Numbered from the stretch's first letter, positions 34,810-48,269 are shown. The stretch: DNA of 64,000 nt from Siniperca chuatsi (GCF_020085105.1 NC_058047.1:22338001-22402000); one strand, 5' to 3'. Translations and numbers: made by a program. The notes: a model not told the origin generated them from the letters alone.

Positions 34810-36680
34810 ATCTGAGAAAATGTTTGTGGTCAACACATTTAGGTAAACAGACTGCAAAAAGTGAAATTGTCATAGTAACATTTAATCCAGAGACCATCAT
34901 CATCCATCATCTAAAGCTGCCGCATGTGTAAATGTGTTTGCTCCACATTAATCTTGCTAACTCACAGTTTTAGTAACAATTTTCAATACACATTTAAAAC
35001 ATCTTGTTTTTATTTTATTCTAAACAAGCAGTGGTGATTCAACTTCATTTCACTTTCCTTTCTGTTTCATCTTTATTTTCAAAATGAACAATGAACATAG
35101 ACTCTCATACAAACGTACATGTTTTTCAAGTACTGTGTTCCTGCTCAGCTGCATCCTGACCTGAGGTAGTACAATTGGGCCTTCTGAGTTGTCTAGTATT
35201 TAGACTTATCCTCCCACCCACCCCTGCTTCTCACTGATCTTTTTTATCATTGCCTCCCCCTCTCTCCTGACTCTCGTCTCTTTCACTCCCTCCATTCTGA
35301 CGTTACCTCTGCACTGTTTTTCTCTCTGGACTGGATCCCAAATGTCCTCCACTTACACCCCCCACACACTTTGCCTTTCTCTTATCTTTCGCCTCCTCCT
35401 CCTCTCTCTCTTGTCCCTCTCATCTTACTCCTATCAGTGGCCATCCAGGCAGCAGGATTTCCCCTGTGATGGAAACAGGCTGTGGCCCAATTGTATTGTT
35501 TCAGCAGTTCTTTTCAGTAAAATCTCAGAGTGCTCTCTGTTTGTGTTGGTATCATTTAAAGTTAAAGCAGTACAGTGGCCAAAGCATTGCACAGTGCAAA
35601 GGACAAGCACAAGTGTAAAGTCACCGAAACATTTAAAAAAAACAATTTTTGGTCTTTACGTCAATCTGAACATCCCTTGAGGTTTGCAGGGTGAGTGAGA
35701 GATAGGGAGACAGGCTGTTGAAGCTTTTGAGACAGTGTACACTCACAATGGTCTTACCCTGTGAGAACAATTGTTGTTTCAGCTGTTATGTGAAGGAAAA
35801 AAAGCACCCGACTGTGTAGATTGTGTGTCCGACTGGCCTGTAAGCAAGCTCACACGCTCGGATGTGTGTGTGTGTGTGTACACGTCTGTTCTGCCTTCAC
35901 TGTAAGTTCACAAATTTGTAGATGTGTTTGTCATTGTGTGAGGACAGGCAGGTAGAGCGTATTTGCACCAATATTTAGAACAATGTGAATTGTCTACACC
36001 AGTGTTTTCCAACCAAGATTGTGGAGTAGCTCAACTAATTTGATGAAATAGAAATTACAATTTGATTTTTTTTTACAACCACATATTGAGTCAGCTATAA
36101 CACCCTAACACCACATTTCTTTGATTAAGAGTGTGTGAAAACTAGTTAGCATGCGAGCAGAGAAGTTGAAACAGTTAGCTAAAAGTAACAGATAAGTGGT
36201 TGATAGTTAGCTAAATGTAATGGATAAACAGATGAAACAGATAAATGAAATAAATGGTTGAAATAGCTTAAAGTAATGCACAAATGGTTGAAACATCTCA
36301 GCCACTCCAAGTGGTATTAGTATGAATGCAAACTTAACCAAACCAGCCTAAACAGTTCAATTGTATGAAAAAAAATGTAACATCCACTATCGTATCCAGT
36401 TTTACATCATTAAAAGTATATCATGTAGCCTACACGATCTGACAGAACTGTGGAAGTACGTACCGAATTATCTCCCTTACTTTAGCTTTCAGGACAAAAA
36501 CAATGATATCAATGCACCTTCCAATAACAATCTATTTTTTTTGTCTGGCAAAACAGCATGCTATTCCACACCTCCTTCCTTCTTTTCTTTTGTTCTTTTC
36601 CTCTTCATCCTACTCCTACACCACATCTTTCATTTTCTCCGATTGCCTCTTTTTTTTAATCATCTTTACCTGAATTATGT
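34810..36680. other. Intergenic, no gene recognised
   Basis: Nothing with gene support. A TTAGCTAAA/GATAAAATG-like word repeats loosely between 36150 and 36300. Pyrimidine-rich tracts occur at 35210-35450 and 36560-36660. Confidence 0.5.
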
Positions 36681-36686
36681 ATAGTG

Positions 36687-36747
36687 CACACACACATGCA
36701 CACACATGCACACACATGCACACACATGCACACACACGCACACATGT
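36687..36747. repeat. 10-base tandem repeat (CACACACATG)n
   Basis: About five to six copies of the decamer CACACACATG. It is a variant of a CA microsatellite with a regular ATG interruption. Confidence 0.9.
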
Positions 36748-36989
36748 GCTCATCCTCACACATTAATACGATACTGTGGCAGCCATTTTTTTTAATGAAA
36801 AAGGAAAGAAGTAGCTAAATGACAAATGTCCCTCTTTCCCTTCTGGATTTACGACATGGTGTAAAGGGAGGAATCATTGTGTCTGATTACTACACACATG
36901 CTGACACACACACACACACACATTGAATCTCCCTGAGTGATGTCTCATTGTTCTGCCCTTCACCAAGTGTAGAATGAGTGTTTGATGCC

Positions 36990-37270
36990 TGTCTTTGACA
37001 GGGTTTTTCAGGCGCTGTTTTAATTAATTTGCCCATAAAATGAGCCACGATTCCCAGCAGCCACTCTGGCATCCCCAGCCACAAAAGACTTTATTAGCTT
37101 TGACAATTAATCGTCGCTAACTACCCAGACTAATCACATCTTAGATTTATCGGTCAGAATCATATGGAATATTGATTGGCTCTCCCTCATTTTGACCCTT
37201 TCAGCGCACAGTAACTCACTCAGGCAAGTGTACAATGACATCATTGGGTAAACTTGGCCACACTGCAGGT
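36990..37270. other. Candidate conserved non-coding element
   Basis: Non-repetitive sequence with homeodomain-like TTAATTAATTT and ACAATTAATCG words and no microsatellite, lying between CA-rich stretches. It has the look of vertebrate conserved non-coding DNA, but conservation cannot be shown from one genome. Confidence 0.3.
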
Positions 37271-37528
37271 TCTTTGACTTGACTTTTGCTATTTAGGCTA
37301 CAGATGCTTTTTTAAATCACAGCTAAGGCAAGAGAACAACTTCAGTTAAAGGGTTCCATACACTGGGATTTGTATGTTTGTGGGGGTGCATGTCTGCATG
37401 TGTATTTATTTGTTGTCTCAGAGTAATTTAATCTGTGAGAGTGGGTCTGGGCCTCATTATGTAAATTAAATAACCTCATCTAAAAAGAAAGGTGGAATGA
37501 GCCACAGACAGCAGGACTGTCTCTCTTT

Positions 37529-37530
<2 letters not shown>

Positions 37531-37566
<36 letters not shown>
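37531..37566. repeat. (CA)n microsatellite
   Basis: About 17 uninterrupted CA units. Confidence 0.95.
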
Positions 37567-37572
<6 letters not shown>

Positions 37573-37806
37573 CAGTGTCAAAAAGGCCATTTACTTTGCC
37601 TTCCTGTATGTGTGTGTGTGTGTGTATTAGTGCTTCTGTGTGCCTCTGAGTGCACACGTGTGTGTGTACACTCAGAGACCTGTATGAGTCCTCAGCTGGG
37701 TCTGTTCAGCCTGTAACAGGGAGGTGAGTGTGTGAGTGTGTCACTGGGGAGAATGATCGATAGCTATTAAAACCCACCAGTTTCTCAGTCCAGATGGAGG
37801 CCTATT

Positions 37807-37814
37807 TGTGTGTG

Positions 37815-37849
<35 letters not shown>

Positions 37850-37862
37850 GTGCGTGTGTGTG
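37807..37862. repeat. (TG)n microsatellite
   Basis: TG units with two CCGTG interruptions. Confidence 0.95.
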
Positions 37863-38479
37863 TCTGTTTAGCCATGATCAAGCACTGTGTTTGTACAGGT
37901 GGGACACTATATGGCAGCAATGCTAACCTGTTCCCCTCCATTTACCTCTGCAAGTTTGGGGACCATACCAACCGCACAAGGTGTGTGTGTTTTTTCATTT
38001 AGTATGTCTCGGGCTGCATTTGTGTGTTTGTGTTGTTTGTGTGTGTGCAAGAGTGACCAGGAGGTTGTCAGTGTGTGTTTGGACTTGCTGGTTATTCTAG
38101 CCTGGCTTTTCAGAGGCAATAAAAAAGTAGAGAGAAACGAGGGGGGGGGGTTAGTGACAGGACTGAGCGATTGTTTTCAGCCAAGCAGCAGTTTCAGTCT
38201 GTGGTTGAGAGAGACCGAAAGAAGTTTGTTCTTTTTCATTACTAAAGAACAGAGAGGAAGAGAGAGAGAAGCTTTTACAAATAAAACATGACTCAGTGAA
38301 GGTTTTGCTTAAATTATATTCAGGCTTTATTGGATATATGATAAATATAAATGAACTTGATCTTGCAGAATGTAGTCCTATGAAACATGAGACCTGCAAC
38401 TGTAAAAAAACAGACTCCTCTCTCTCTTCTCTTTCTTGCTCTCTTTCTTTGTCTCTGTCATGCACACATGCACTGTGCG

Positions 38480-38518
38480 CACTCACACACACACACACTC
38501 ACACACACACACACACAG
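38480..38518. repeat. (CA)n microsatellite
   Basis: CA units with one CTCA interruption, following a CT-rich stretch at 38416-38460. Confidence 0.95.
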
Positions 38519-39775
38519 ATCATCCTCACTACCCTCCTCTGAGACAGCTATGAAACCTGATCACAGATCAATATTGAGTGGTGTTATAGTTGTAGAGGAG
38601 GGGGCTCACACGTTGATGGTTGTCTGGCTTTTGGGCGAGGAATATTATACCACTTTACACTGTACTAAGACCATGCAAAATACTTTCTGATTGGTTGGCA
38701 GGTGTCAATTAAAATTAAATAGGACAGGACACCAGGACACCTCAAACATTGTTCAGATCAAGAGTTTAATTGCTATTTCAAGTGATTTTTCATTTTCATT
38801 TGTAAGAGGAAAAAGAGTGTTATTACTAATTTCAAAAGTTACACAGACTCTAAGCGTTCAGTGTTCATGGGAGCCTATGGCCTGTATTAGAATGCCAGTA
38901 ACCATAGCAACAAACCTGAAACTCAGTAAAAGATAAACTAACTTACTGTTAAATCAAAGGTCGTCACTTTGTCAGAGGAATCTGAAGACAGTTTCAGCGG
39001 TACAGCAGTACTGCCCCCTTATTGTTCAACCCATTTCATTTTTTAAATTATATGCTTTTGTCCCATATCACAATCTTCATTCTTCATTCTTTTGCTCTGG
39101 GTGTTTCCTCTCCCCGACTCTCTGGTATCATTGTGGGGATTTGCTAATAAACGTGTTGGTTGTCCTGTTGCCGTGCCAACTGAGCAACAAATATTTGGAG
39201 CTATGTGGCACCTTCCACCAACATTCCAGGATCTGCTGTTTTGGAAAGTTCTTCTGTCAGTCGTCTCCCCCGTCACCCTTCACTGTATCTCCCCTCCTCT
39301 TTTCTGCCTCTCTGTAGATAAATGGACTCTTTGTCTCCTGGTAAAAATGAACCTTGAAAACAGTAGTTGGGACAAGTGGTTTTGTCTAACAGCAGGAACA
39401 CACACTATAACTGGACACTAATGCAGATCGGGAATAATAACTGCTTTGTTATAATAACTGGCTAAATGGAGGTTTGACATGTCCAATGCTAAAATATTAC
39501 TACTGCTCCACTGTGGCATTGCATATACTCTGCATATACTAGTATAGCTTGTATAGCTTAAGAATAACGAAGATACCACATTCAATTATGACTGGATAGG
39601 TCATAATTTAACATGGTCAAGGTAACAATAACCCATAACATGGTGTCAGTGCAATATATACAGTATAAACAGGGAGTGGATGCAATAAACCAGACTCTTC
39701 TCAAGATCATGCAGTCAAATACAACACCACTTAGTTTCAAAACTTACCTCAGAGTTGCATGGACGTTTCTCTGAC

Positions 39776-40908
39776 CAGTGTTGGAACATAACTACGTACA
39801 TTCACTCAAGTACTTGAGTACAATTTTGAGGTACTTATACTTTACTTGAGTATTTCAATTTTATGCGACTTTATACATATTGTGTGAACAACAAATCCTC
39901 CCAATTAAACGACAAAATATGTTGTTTGTCCACGCCCTCTAGAATGACACATGAAGCATTTTCTGATCTGACACAACTATCGGCAGGACAACATCACTTG
40001 TCTGTTCCTTCCAAAATTATTACAAATCTCTGTTTTATGATGTGACAACGCTATGGTTAAGGTTCGGTTAGGTTTAGGCACAAAAACAACTTGATTAGGT
40101 TTAGGGAAAGAAGTTATAGAATGTCTGATGTTTTCACCCCGACCTCCTCCCTACACAGACTTTGTAGCTCTATAATAACATCACCCGACTCCTTTGCTCC
40201 CGTCATTATTCCTGCGGCAGCTAGAGGCCTCTGTCATTTGAATGTAAACATGTGTTGTTTTAGGGCACTTGCTGAAACGATTGATGCTGCTGTTCTTCTT
40301 GGGAGGACAGTCTCTGTGCAAACATTGTACAATTTATTTGACAGCTATATAGTTACTAGTTACTGTGCAGATTAAAGCTAGGGTAGGTAATGTATTTCAG
40401 AAGCATTTTTTTGTTATATTTGTTGAAATTCTCTTTACATCCCGACAGCAATCAATAAATCAAATGCTCTGGAAAAAAAGGAAAAACATGCGGTATCTGT
40501 GGCTGGCAAAGGCCTGCAATAAGCCAATCCTGGCTGTCTACCTGCCTACCTGCGCGCCCTCTGCCCGTGCACTCATTGTGCATGAAAATGTGTTTTGGGG
40601 GAGTGGCTTTGGAGGGAGGTCTGAAGGGAGGGCGTGTTTTTTTTTGGTTGGATATTTCATCATAAAAAGGCTGCTTACTTGTTAATTAATTGGAAATAAT
40701 AATTAAGTATACTAACATAACACTTGGATGGCCCATTTCCCATAATCAGTACTTATAGTATAGTTTTGTAGCACAAATACAGTTTTCAGATTATATTTTA
40801 CTTACTGTACTTTTGATAGCAAGACTTTTACTTGTACTGGAGTATTTTTACATTGTGGAATTGCTATTTTTACTTGAGTAAAGGATGTGAATACTTCTTC
40901 CTCCACTG
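39776..40908. mobile_element. hAT-like non-autonomous transposon with target duplication
   Basis: The left end CAGTGTTGGAAC is followed by ACTCAAGTACTTGAGTAC. The right end, read inverted, is CAGTGGAGGAAG with ACTCAAGTAAAAATAGC. Flanking octamers TCTCTGAC (39768-39775) and TCTCTGAT (40909-40916) match in 7 of 8 positions, the 8-base duplication expected of hAT transposons. The interior (about 1.1 kb) has no transposase and appears to hold older fragments, including GGTTAGGTTTAGG-type words at 40060-40110. Confidence 0.8.
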
Positions 40909-41285
40909 TCTCTGATATAACTCTTGGAAGTCTTAGAACTGTTTCCAAGGCTACTTGTAGCTGTTGGGTCCTTGTATATACAGTACTGTAATAAATGTAA
41001 GCCAGTAGAATGCAGAGAGTTTCAGAGCCACAAGACTGATGTGACAGATAGGAACTTCCCCTAATTGCCGCTTCGATTTTATTTCAAGTTTTCCTTCCTG
41101 TTCTTGCTTTATGAACCTGAATCAGTGAATCCTCAGTTGATCATTAGATTAAGTTATGACTTGGCCGAGTTATCGTTGGGCTGCTGAAAGGCAATCAATT
41201 CTTTTAGCGTGAAATCTGAAACTTCTGACAAGTGATATACAAGCGGTGCCTGGGAATGTGCCTGCCTAAGGATTTACGTGCAGGC

Positions 41286-41287
<2 letters not shown>

Positions 41288-41338
<51 letters not shown>
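41288..41338. repeat. (CA)n microsatellite
   Basis: About 25 uninterrupted CA units. Confidence 0.97.
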
Positions 41339-41339
<1 letters not shown>

Positions 41340-43550
41340 TGCAGACACAAAGTTAGATCAGTTTGAGAGCTACAGTGGGAGCTATCACTTCCATGTAGCA
41401 GCAGTGCAGCTTTTGTAGTGTGCAGCTCTGCAGCACGTCTGCATGCTGATGGAAGCCGGGAATGATGGAGCTCTGTGAGGCATCCAGCTCATCTGGTCCG
41501 TCTCATACAATTCATCCTAAGTGTTTACAACATGATGTGGCAAGTGTGTAGGTATATCTATCTCCACCATATGAAGCACAATTTATTTTCATATATTAAC
41601 TATGATTTTGCTCCATTGATCACTGGACAGACAAGAAGTATAGTCTGAATTTACCAAGAGAGACAGCGGGGGGACTGTTGTTGTAAATAGAGCTTTTAAG
41701 CATCCTGCAGCTCAGGATGCAGGATTTATGAGATCAATGCTGGTATACAGCGTCTGATTTGCTATCAGTGTTTTTGTCTGATGTTACAGATTCTAGTAAT
41801 TTAATGTGTCCTATGTGTTTTACTGTATGTGTGCAGGTGACCTTTATATACACTTAAATCATAGGAATCAATAACCTGTGTGTCTCTGAGTGATCAATGT
41901 GTACAAACTAGACCAGTAAGTGTGCAGTGGGTGTACTTAATTTCTAACTAATTTCTTACAAAGTTCTCAGAAGAGATAGCGATCTTGCAGCATGTAGTAT
42001 ATGTGTGTGTATGTAAATCTTTTGAGTTTGTGGTGGCTGCAGTCACTCTGTGGAATGCACTTCCGCTCTCTCAACCAATCGTTAATCTGTATTTACTCAG
42101 TGTAGCTCGAGGGCACTCTGGTCGTGAGAAATCTTTCCCAAATCACCTCTCTGCTTTAGCGCACTTGCATGTGTGTGTATTTTTGTGTGTGTGTGTGGAT
42201 GTATGTGTAGTCAGACTGGTTTGTCAGAGAGGAATAGAAAAAAGTCTCAGCCGAAACTGACTCCGGTGCATGCACATGCTGTCCGTGTTTCACATGCAAA
42301 CACACACCAGTGACTGAGTTGGCAGTTGGAATCCTGTCTGCACTTAAAGTCCTGCCTCTATCTCAGAAGGTTAAGGGCTACAGCTCTTATCACATACTGA
42401 GACTGTGTGTGCACATGCATTAGCGTGCTTGTATGTGTGTGTTTGTCTAACCCTGTGCACATGTGTGTGTCTGTGTGTGTGTGCATGTTTGAGAAAACAC
42501 AGACTGGCTCATGGGACTGCTCAGGCTGTGTGTTTTGGCTCTGTCAGGCAGACCATTTCCATGGCGTCGAAGGTCAGGTGGTCTGGCTTGAAGGCCCAGA
42601 TATATTTGTATGTTTGAATTATGTATGCAGGCCTGATGAATAACCTCTCTGGGAAGTTAATGTGTACTTCCTTAGTTCCCAGTGGGTTTTGTGGGATTCT
42701 CAAGACACTTCCTAAGACTGCTCTATATGTCTTTGTGTGGCTGAAGTGTGAGACGGTGATGAGACAGGCCACCCTTGAAGGTCACAGGTTTTATACCTGT
42801 TACACCTGACATTTTTGTTAATACACCACCAGGAAGCGTTCTTTAGAACAATAATGTTTGATTAATAATGACATCTATTGTCATGTCATGATGAATAAGA
42901 AAACTTCAGTGATACTAATGAAAGCATAACACACAGCAATACTACCACTAAAATGATACTAATACTAATAGTAAAACTAGTTTCAGCACTAATGATACTA
43001 ATAATAATACTAGCACTATTAATGGGAACTCAGTCATACTGACATAGCAGATAATGAAAACTCTGTTAATACTCAAGACTGACAGATATCTGTGGTTGGC
43101 AGAAAGTTGACCAGGGAACCATTCTGCAGCCCACACATACCTAGGTTACTTGAGGTCAACATGCGGCCAGGCTGACCCACTATCTTGCTTCTTCTCCTCT
43201 TTATGTATTTCAGAACCACCTCTCCTGCTTCTTCAGTCCTTCTTCATCAGTCATCATGCATTTTAGCAGGCTGTTTTAATAATGAATGTCCAGAAATCTC
43301 TGTTTCTCTCTTTTTGAATCCAGGTCAACAAACATGTAAATCTTGACTAACGGGTTCCTCAGTGGTTCTGCGCAACCCTGGTCGTCTCCCTGGTTTCTGC
43401 ACGCAAAGGTAATTGTGCACATATAACACGTCTTTACTTGGACATTTGGATCTGTTTGTTCTTTCAGTCTCACTTTTTTGGTGTCCTAATACTCCAAGGG
43501 GACATTGGTGGTCCCTCTGTCTCTTCATGTTTCCATTTGCCACTGCAAAT
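41340..43550. other. Intergenic, no gene recognised
   Basis: No exon with splice support. Interrupted TG-rich stretches at 42000-42200 and 42400-42490 produce several short spurious open frames. An AT-rich ACTAATA-type tract lies at 42940-43030. Confidence 0.5.
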
Positions 43551-43555
43551 CAAGC

Positions 43556-44370
43556 AATAGTTTCACATTTTGGGAGATGAAGCTCTACTGAAAGTTCAGT
43601 CAGGAAGACCATTCTTCTGCATGCTTATGGCCTGTAGATTATTTCTCATATCATCCTGCCATTTGCTCCACTCATGCATGCTCTCTCATTATTTCCTGCT
43701 GGTATTGTCTGGGGCTGCCAATTATGATATCAGCTGTTCTCATCTATCACATCTATCCAATAGCACAGCAACACACCTACATTGTTATCCTATCATGTTG
43801 CTGCTGTCTTTTTAAATATGATTCGCTCTCTGCCTTTAGTACATTCATGCTGTTGTTATGGGCGCCCCTCCACCTCCCCATCACTGCCTAGTCTTTGCCC
43901 ATTCATCAGCTTCATCAGCTTCATCATTTCATCGGCCTCATCAGCCTATTAGCCTCAGCAGAGCCAGCCACCACCGGTATCTGGACTCCATAGGGTGATT
44001 ATTCTTGCTGCTGCTCAGGGCAGACACCCCTCAATTACAAAAAATCTCCCCGTAGAGTCTAAGCGCCAAAGAACTTCTATCAAGACTATTGATAGTTATA
44101 ATAAACAATTACCCTTACTTCATTCACTTGTCTCTCCTGACTGAAATACCCTTATTAGCTTTCTTACTGAGAGTTAGATAAGAAGATAGATGCCACTCTT
44201 ACATCTGTACAATCAATATGAAGCTACAGTTAACAGCCAGTTAGCTTATCTTAGTACAAAGACTGGAAACAATGAGTTTTAGAGGTGCTGGTAGGTGGAT
44301 TTTGTTACTTTTGTACAAAGTGTTTCCAGTCTTTATGCTAAGCTACAGCTGCTGGCTGTATCATTATTTT
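43556..44370 (+). mobile_element. Foldback MITE, apparently split by an insertion
   Basis: The head AATAGTTTCACATTTTGGGAGA sits at 43556-43577, and its expected continuation GAAATACCCTTATTAGCTTT begins about 44143. After that come GAGAGTTAGATAAGAAGATAG, TTAGCTTATCTTAGTACAAAGACTGGAAAC and the inverted GTTTCCAGTCTTTATGCTAAGCT. A related element lies at 62782-63202. The intervening 565 bases begin and end with the inverted words TTCAGTCAGGA (43595-43605) and TCCTGACTGAA (44135-44145), suggesting a second element inserted inside. Confidence 0.6.
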
Positions 44371-44779
44371 TACCCATGCATAAATGTCGATTTCGTTTTG
44401 TTTCCATTATGTTTGTTAAGATTATAATGCTTGTGCTTGTGTGTATATATTTGTTCAATTTCCATTGTTGGAGGTCTCCTAGCACATTACAGTATATGTA
44501 GGTTGTTCATATTTGTATGAGGTCAGTACAGTATATTGCAGCTGTTAGATGATGGTGGGTTTAATTTGCTGTTTATTAATGTGTCTGAATGATTCCATGA
44601 GGGATGGGTCATGTCAACGGACAGAGACATAAAACTCTTCATTCATTCATACCGTACAGACATGACAGTGGTAACTCCCCTCCAGAGAGCGAATAAGCAT
44701 ATTTCTAAAAATGTTGAACAATTCCTATAAAATGAAGTTTAAATTGCAAAATAATAAAAGCTGTCACTTGTGTACACTA

Positions 44780-45110
44780 CATGCACCGTAAATGCCACAT
44801 CCTTTCTGTTCAACTGTGTGCAGATTAAAATGAGCTGCTGAGGTTGCAGGTGTATGAAATAAAAGCTGCATTTACGTTTGTCAGGACTTCTCAGCTTGTA
44901 TTTGTGATCAAATTAAAGCCAGTACTGGTAAGTGAAATGCACCTGATTGATAAATTGACTTTAATTGCTTAATTGTGTCTAGTCTGTCAAGCCCACATAT
45001 CTAAATGACATTTCCAGACTGACGTGCATTAAAATGGGCAGTGGAGGAAGTCATTTAGGCGTAATAGCGATAAATGAGTGGGCTAACTGGCACTAATTAC
45101 CCATTGTGCA
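44780..45110. other. Candidate conserved non-coding element
   Basis: Repeat-free sequence rich in homeodomain-type words (ATTAAAATGAG, TTAATTGCTTAATTG, CACTAATTACCC) and in clean AT/GC-balanced text. It resembles vertebrate developmental enhancers, but no cross-species support is available here. Confidence 0.35.
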
Positions 45111-45119
45111 TGTATGTGT

Positions 45120-46880
45120 GTCAGAATGCTTGAGTCTTTGACAGGCTGGGTAGAGACACCTACGATAACACAGCTGTGTCTTATTCCCCTGGGTCTGGGA
45201 GTGATTATATTGGAACTGAATGACTCCCTTTTTATTATTGCTTTTACCATTTCTTCATATATTTGCCTTAGATTTCAGTTTTACTTCTTCTCATGTCTAG
45301 CCCATTGTGTTCTTTCTGTCTAGTGTGTGGGATGGAGAAATGGAGAGACGGATGGAGAGAATGGACAGACGTCACTGTCAGTTGATGTAGGAGCTCTCAG
45401 ACACTCACACACTTTCATTCAGCTCATCACAAACACCCCGCTGTCTTCATCTGTCTGTGTGCCATGCCGGTTAGCAGTGGGCGCGTGACGTTATAGGGGA
45501 GTAGGATTCCATTGTTTGCTTTTGACGTGCATCCGCCCTCAGCCACGTGTGCATTTTGTGTCGACGTGGTTTTGTGAGGGGACATATTTGTGTATGTGTG
45601 TGTGTGTGTGGTTTTGCATGGCAGAGAAGTGAAACCAGCGTAGCCTCAGAGACGGCACCATCCTCTCTCTTTCAACTATAACGTGAAATTCACAGATCGA
45701 AAGAGCTCCGTGTCAAGTACAGCCGTCTCACAGGCCCGCTGTTTCTGTTTATGCATGTGTTTTATTTTGTAGCAACAGTTACACTCGTGCCAATAGCAGA
45801 TATTGCAACCATCTTAGATTCAGGTTCATGGATTATATATTGACAGTGACATTTAGATATTGCACATGAAGAACATAAAACATGTGAGGAATGCACTGCA
45901 ACCCCAGGAGGCTAACCTGTTTAGACAATAGACCATCGTGGTGGCATTTCACAGGCACATGGCAATTTTGAGTGCCATTCTGCCGACATACTCCTACTTT
46001 TCAGCCGTGACTATGCCATGTTAGATGTATGCTGTAGGTGATCGTTGTAAACAAATCCCTGACACAAGGACGGGCCTCGGTGCAGCATGGGTTCTGCCTT
46101 TCAAGAGCAGCAGGAAGGACTTACAATGAAACTACTCAGGCTGCTTCCTTTCTGTGCAGAGGCACTGAAAAGGAGGCACAGTGCCAGTTTCTCCTCCTCT
46201 AGCCCGAGGTGGGGTTTTTATAGTCAACTGCTCAAGAGTTTGGGAACATACAGAGCAAATAGTTTGATGGGCTGCTGACTGATTGATTGATGACTTTGTC
46301 TGTCAAAACACACCACGTTATTATGCTGCTTTTTTGTCATATTCCCAGTGCACAAACTTGCTGCACTTTTTTTTCGCATGCACCGTGCCATGTTGTATGA
46401 AACTTCAACATGTATGTTGAAGGAAAGGCACTGTTGCATACACTTGAGTCATTGTGCTCATGCACCTGAAAGCTGTGTTTATTTTCCCCCGCTGCTGTAC
46501 ATGCAAGCTCTGTTTTTTACGTCGGTCCTGAGAGCAACTTCCTGAGGTTCTCTCCAAGCTTCCTGTCTGAGAAGTCAGAGGTTATCTGCGAACCCTGCCC
46601 CTTTCAATGCACACAGGTCCATGCAGCTGTTTCCTCTGATGATCATGGATCAGATTGAAACGCACATACATGCACACATTTTCTGGGATTTCAGGAAGGC
46701 CACAAAAAGCGTAAAAATCTACTGGAAGAATAGTTACGTTTCTACAAAGTTGCTGTTTCCTTTTTTGCTGGGAGGATGATTTTCTGTGTCTGATGTGTTC
46801 CCTAACTTCTCTTTTTCACATCATTGTGAGTTTGGGGTGTAGCCTTGGTCTCAATTCTAGGACAGGAACTATACTCCAAA
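45120..46880. other. Intergenic, no gene recognised
   Basis: No supported exon. A short (TG)n tract occurs at about 45590-45611. The open frame at 46087-46278 has no recognisable domain. Confidence 0.5.
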
Positions 46881-46882
46881 TG

Positions 46883-46883
46883 G

Positions 46884-46914
<31 letters not shown>
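46883..46914. repeat. (TG)n microsatellite
   Basis: About 14 TG units ending in a CGTG variant. Confidence 0.95.
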
Positions 46915-46915
<1 letters not shown>

Positions 46916-47814
46916 CAGTGTGTATCTATGTGTATGTTTTTTTGAACATCTGCTCCTCGTTGGCTTTGTTTTCCCTCCTCTACATGGCCCACCGTTGCAC
47001 TGGGTGCTGGACTCCCAAGCTGTTCTGCAGAAAAAGAGAGGAAGACAGACATGGAGCGGGGAAGAGACGAAGAGAGAAAATTTCTGCAGCCATTTCAGTA
47101 GAGTGTTAAAAGAATTTGATCTCATTGTCAAGGGATTAGATTCAGTTGATTTTTGCAAGCTCTAGTTCTCCGTTCCCACTTTTCTTTATCCCAGTCTCTT
47201 TTCTCCTCTTCCCACTTTGTTTTCCTTCCCTCTTCTCTACCTTCCCCCTCAGTGTTTCTCCCGTGGCCTTGCTCGCTCCATCCACCTCCCTCAAGGCAGC
47301 AGATGTTGGGTCTGTGTCCAGATGTTTTATGTTTATCACTCTCCAATCACATCTTTAACAAACTCTCAAACAGTAAACATTTACAATGGCGTCTCCTCTC
47401 CTCTGCACACACTGACACACACACAAACACATGCAGATAGACTCAGGTATGCACGCACTTCATAGTTTCTATACTGGTTTGAGTCCAACATCTCTGCTGA
47501 CTTAACAACAAAAAGAGCGCTCTGTCACTCGCGTGCAGCCAGACTCCAACACAAAAAGGAAGTCTTCAGATCTGCTTTTACACTCGCTCCAGAAATCACT
47601 CGGTCTTGAAATGCAGTGCTTTCATAGCTGCATTTTTCTTGTTTCAACCAGCCAATCTGCAGACTTTTCTTTCTCTTCTGACTGTTATACATCTGGTGTC
47701 TCTGTTGTTTCATATCTGTGTCATCCACAGAAATGATCCTGGGAGGGATTTTTATTGATTTGTATTTTACATTTGACTGAGACATAATAATTCTGTCCCT
47801 GCTGCTCTCTCACA

Positions 47815-47945
47815 CGCAGCTACGAAGGGAAGCATTGGCTATTAATATTGAGCAATTCAGCAGTGAGATACCAATAACAAGGCCATAAATAATTCCTTCT
47901 GCAGTTCACCTGGCTTTTTTCTGGCTTGGCAGCTTGATAGAACAG
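47815..47945. other. Candidate conserved non-coding element
   Basis: A 130-base island of unique sequence with GCTATTAATATTGAGCAATT and CCATAAATAATTCC words between simple-sequence-rich DNA. Proposed only on appearance. Confidence 0.25.
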
Positions 47946-48269
47946 GCAGAGAGACAAAGTACATACCTGCACATAGACATGCAGATAAATGCCCATGCAT
48001 GCTTACACACCTTTGTAACAACATTTATACGATATATATGTGTGTGTGTGTGTGTGTATTTGTACCCTATATACATTAACATCTGTTAAATGTCTAAACA
48101 ACATATATTTACATTATAACCCCATGTGTAAACTGTATATTCAACATTGCTTCATTGTGTTATTTATACTGCTCATTAATTAAGTTTTGCGCTTTTATTG
48201 TATTTTTTTGTTAGTTTTCCTGCTAAATCCCCCAAATGATTGACAAGGTTTCATTTTAAGTTTCACTGG

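Noticed and set aside
36687-36747. CRISPR-like regular repeat
   Set aside because: It is a 10-base tandem variation of a CA microsatellite with no spacers, in a vertebrate genome.
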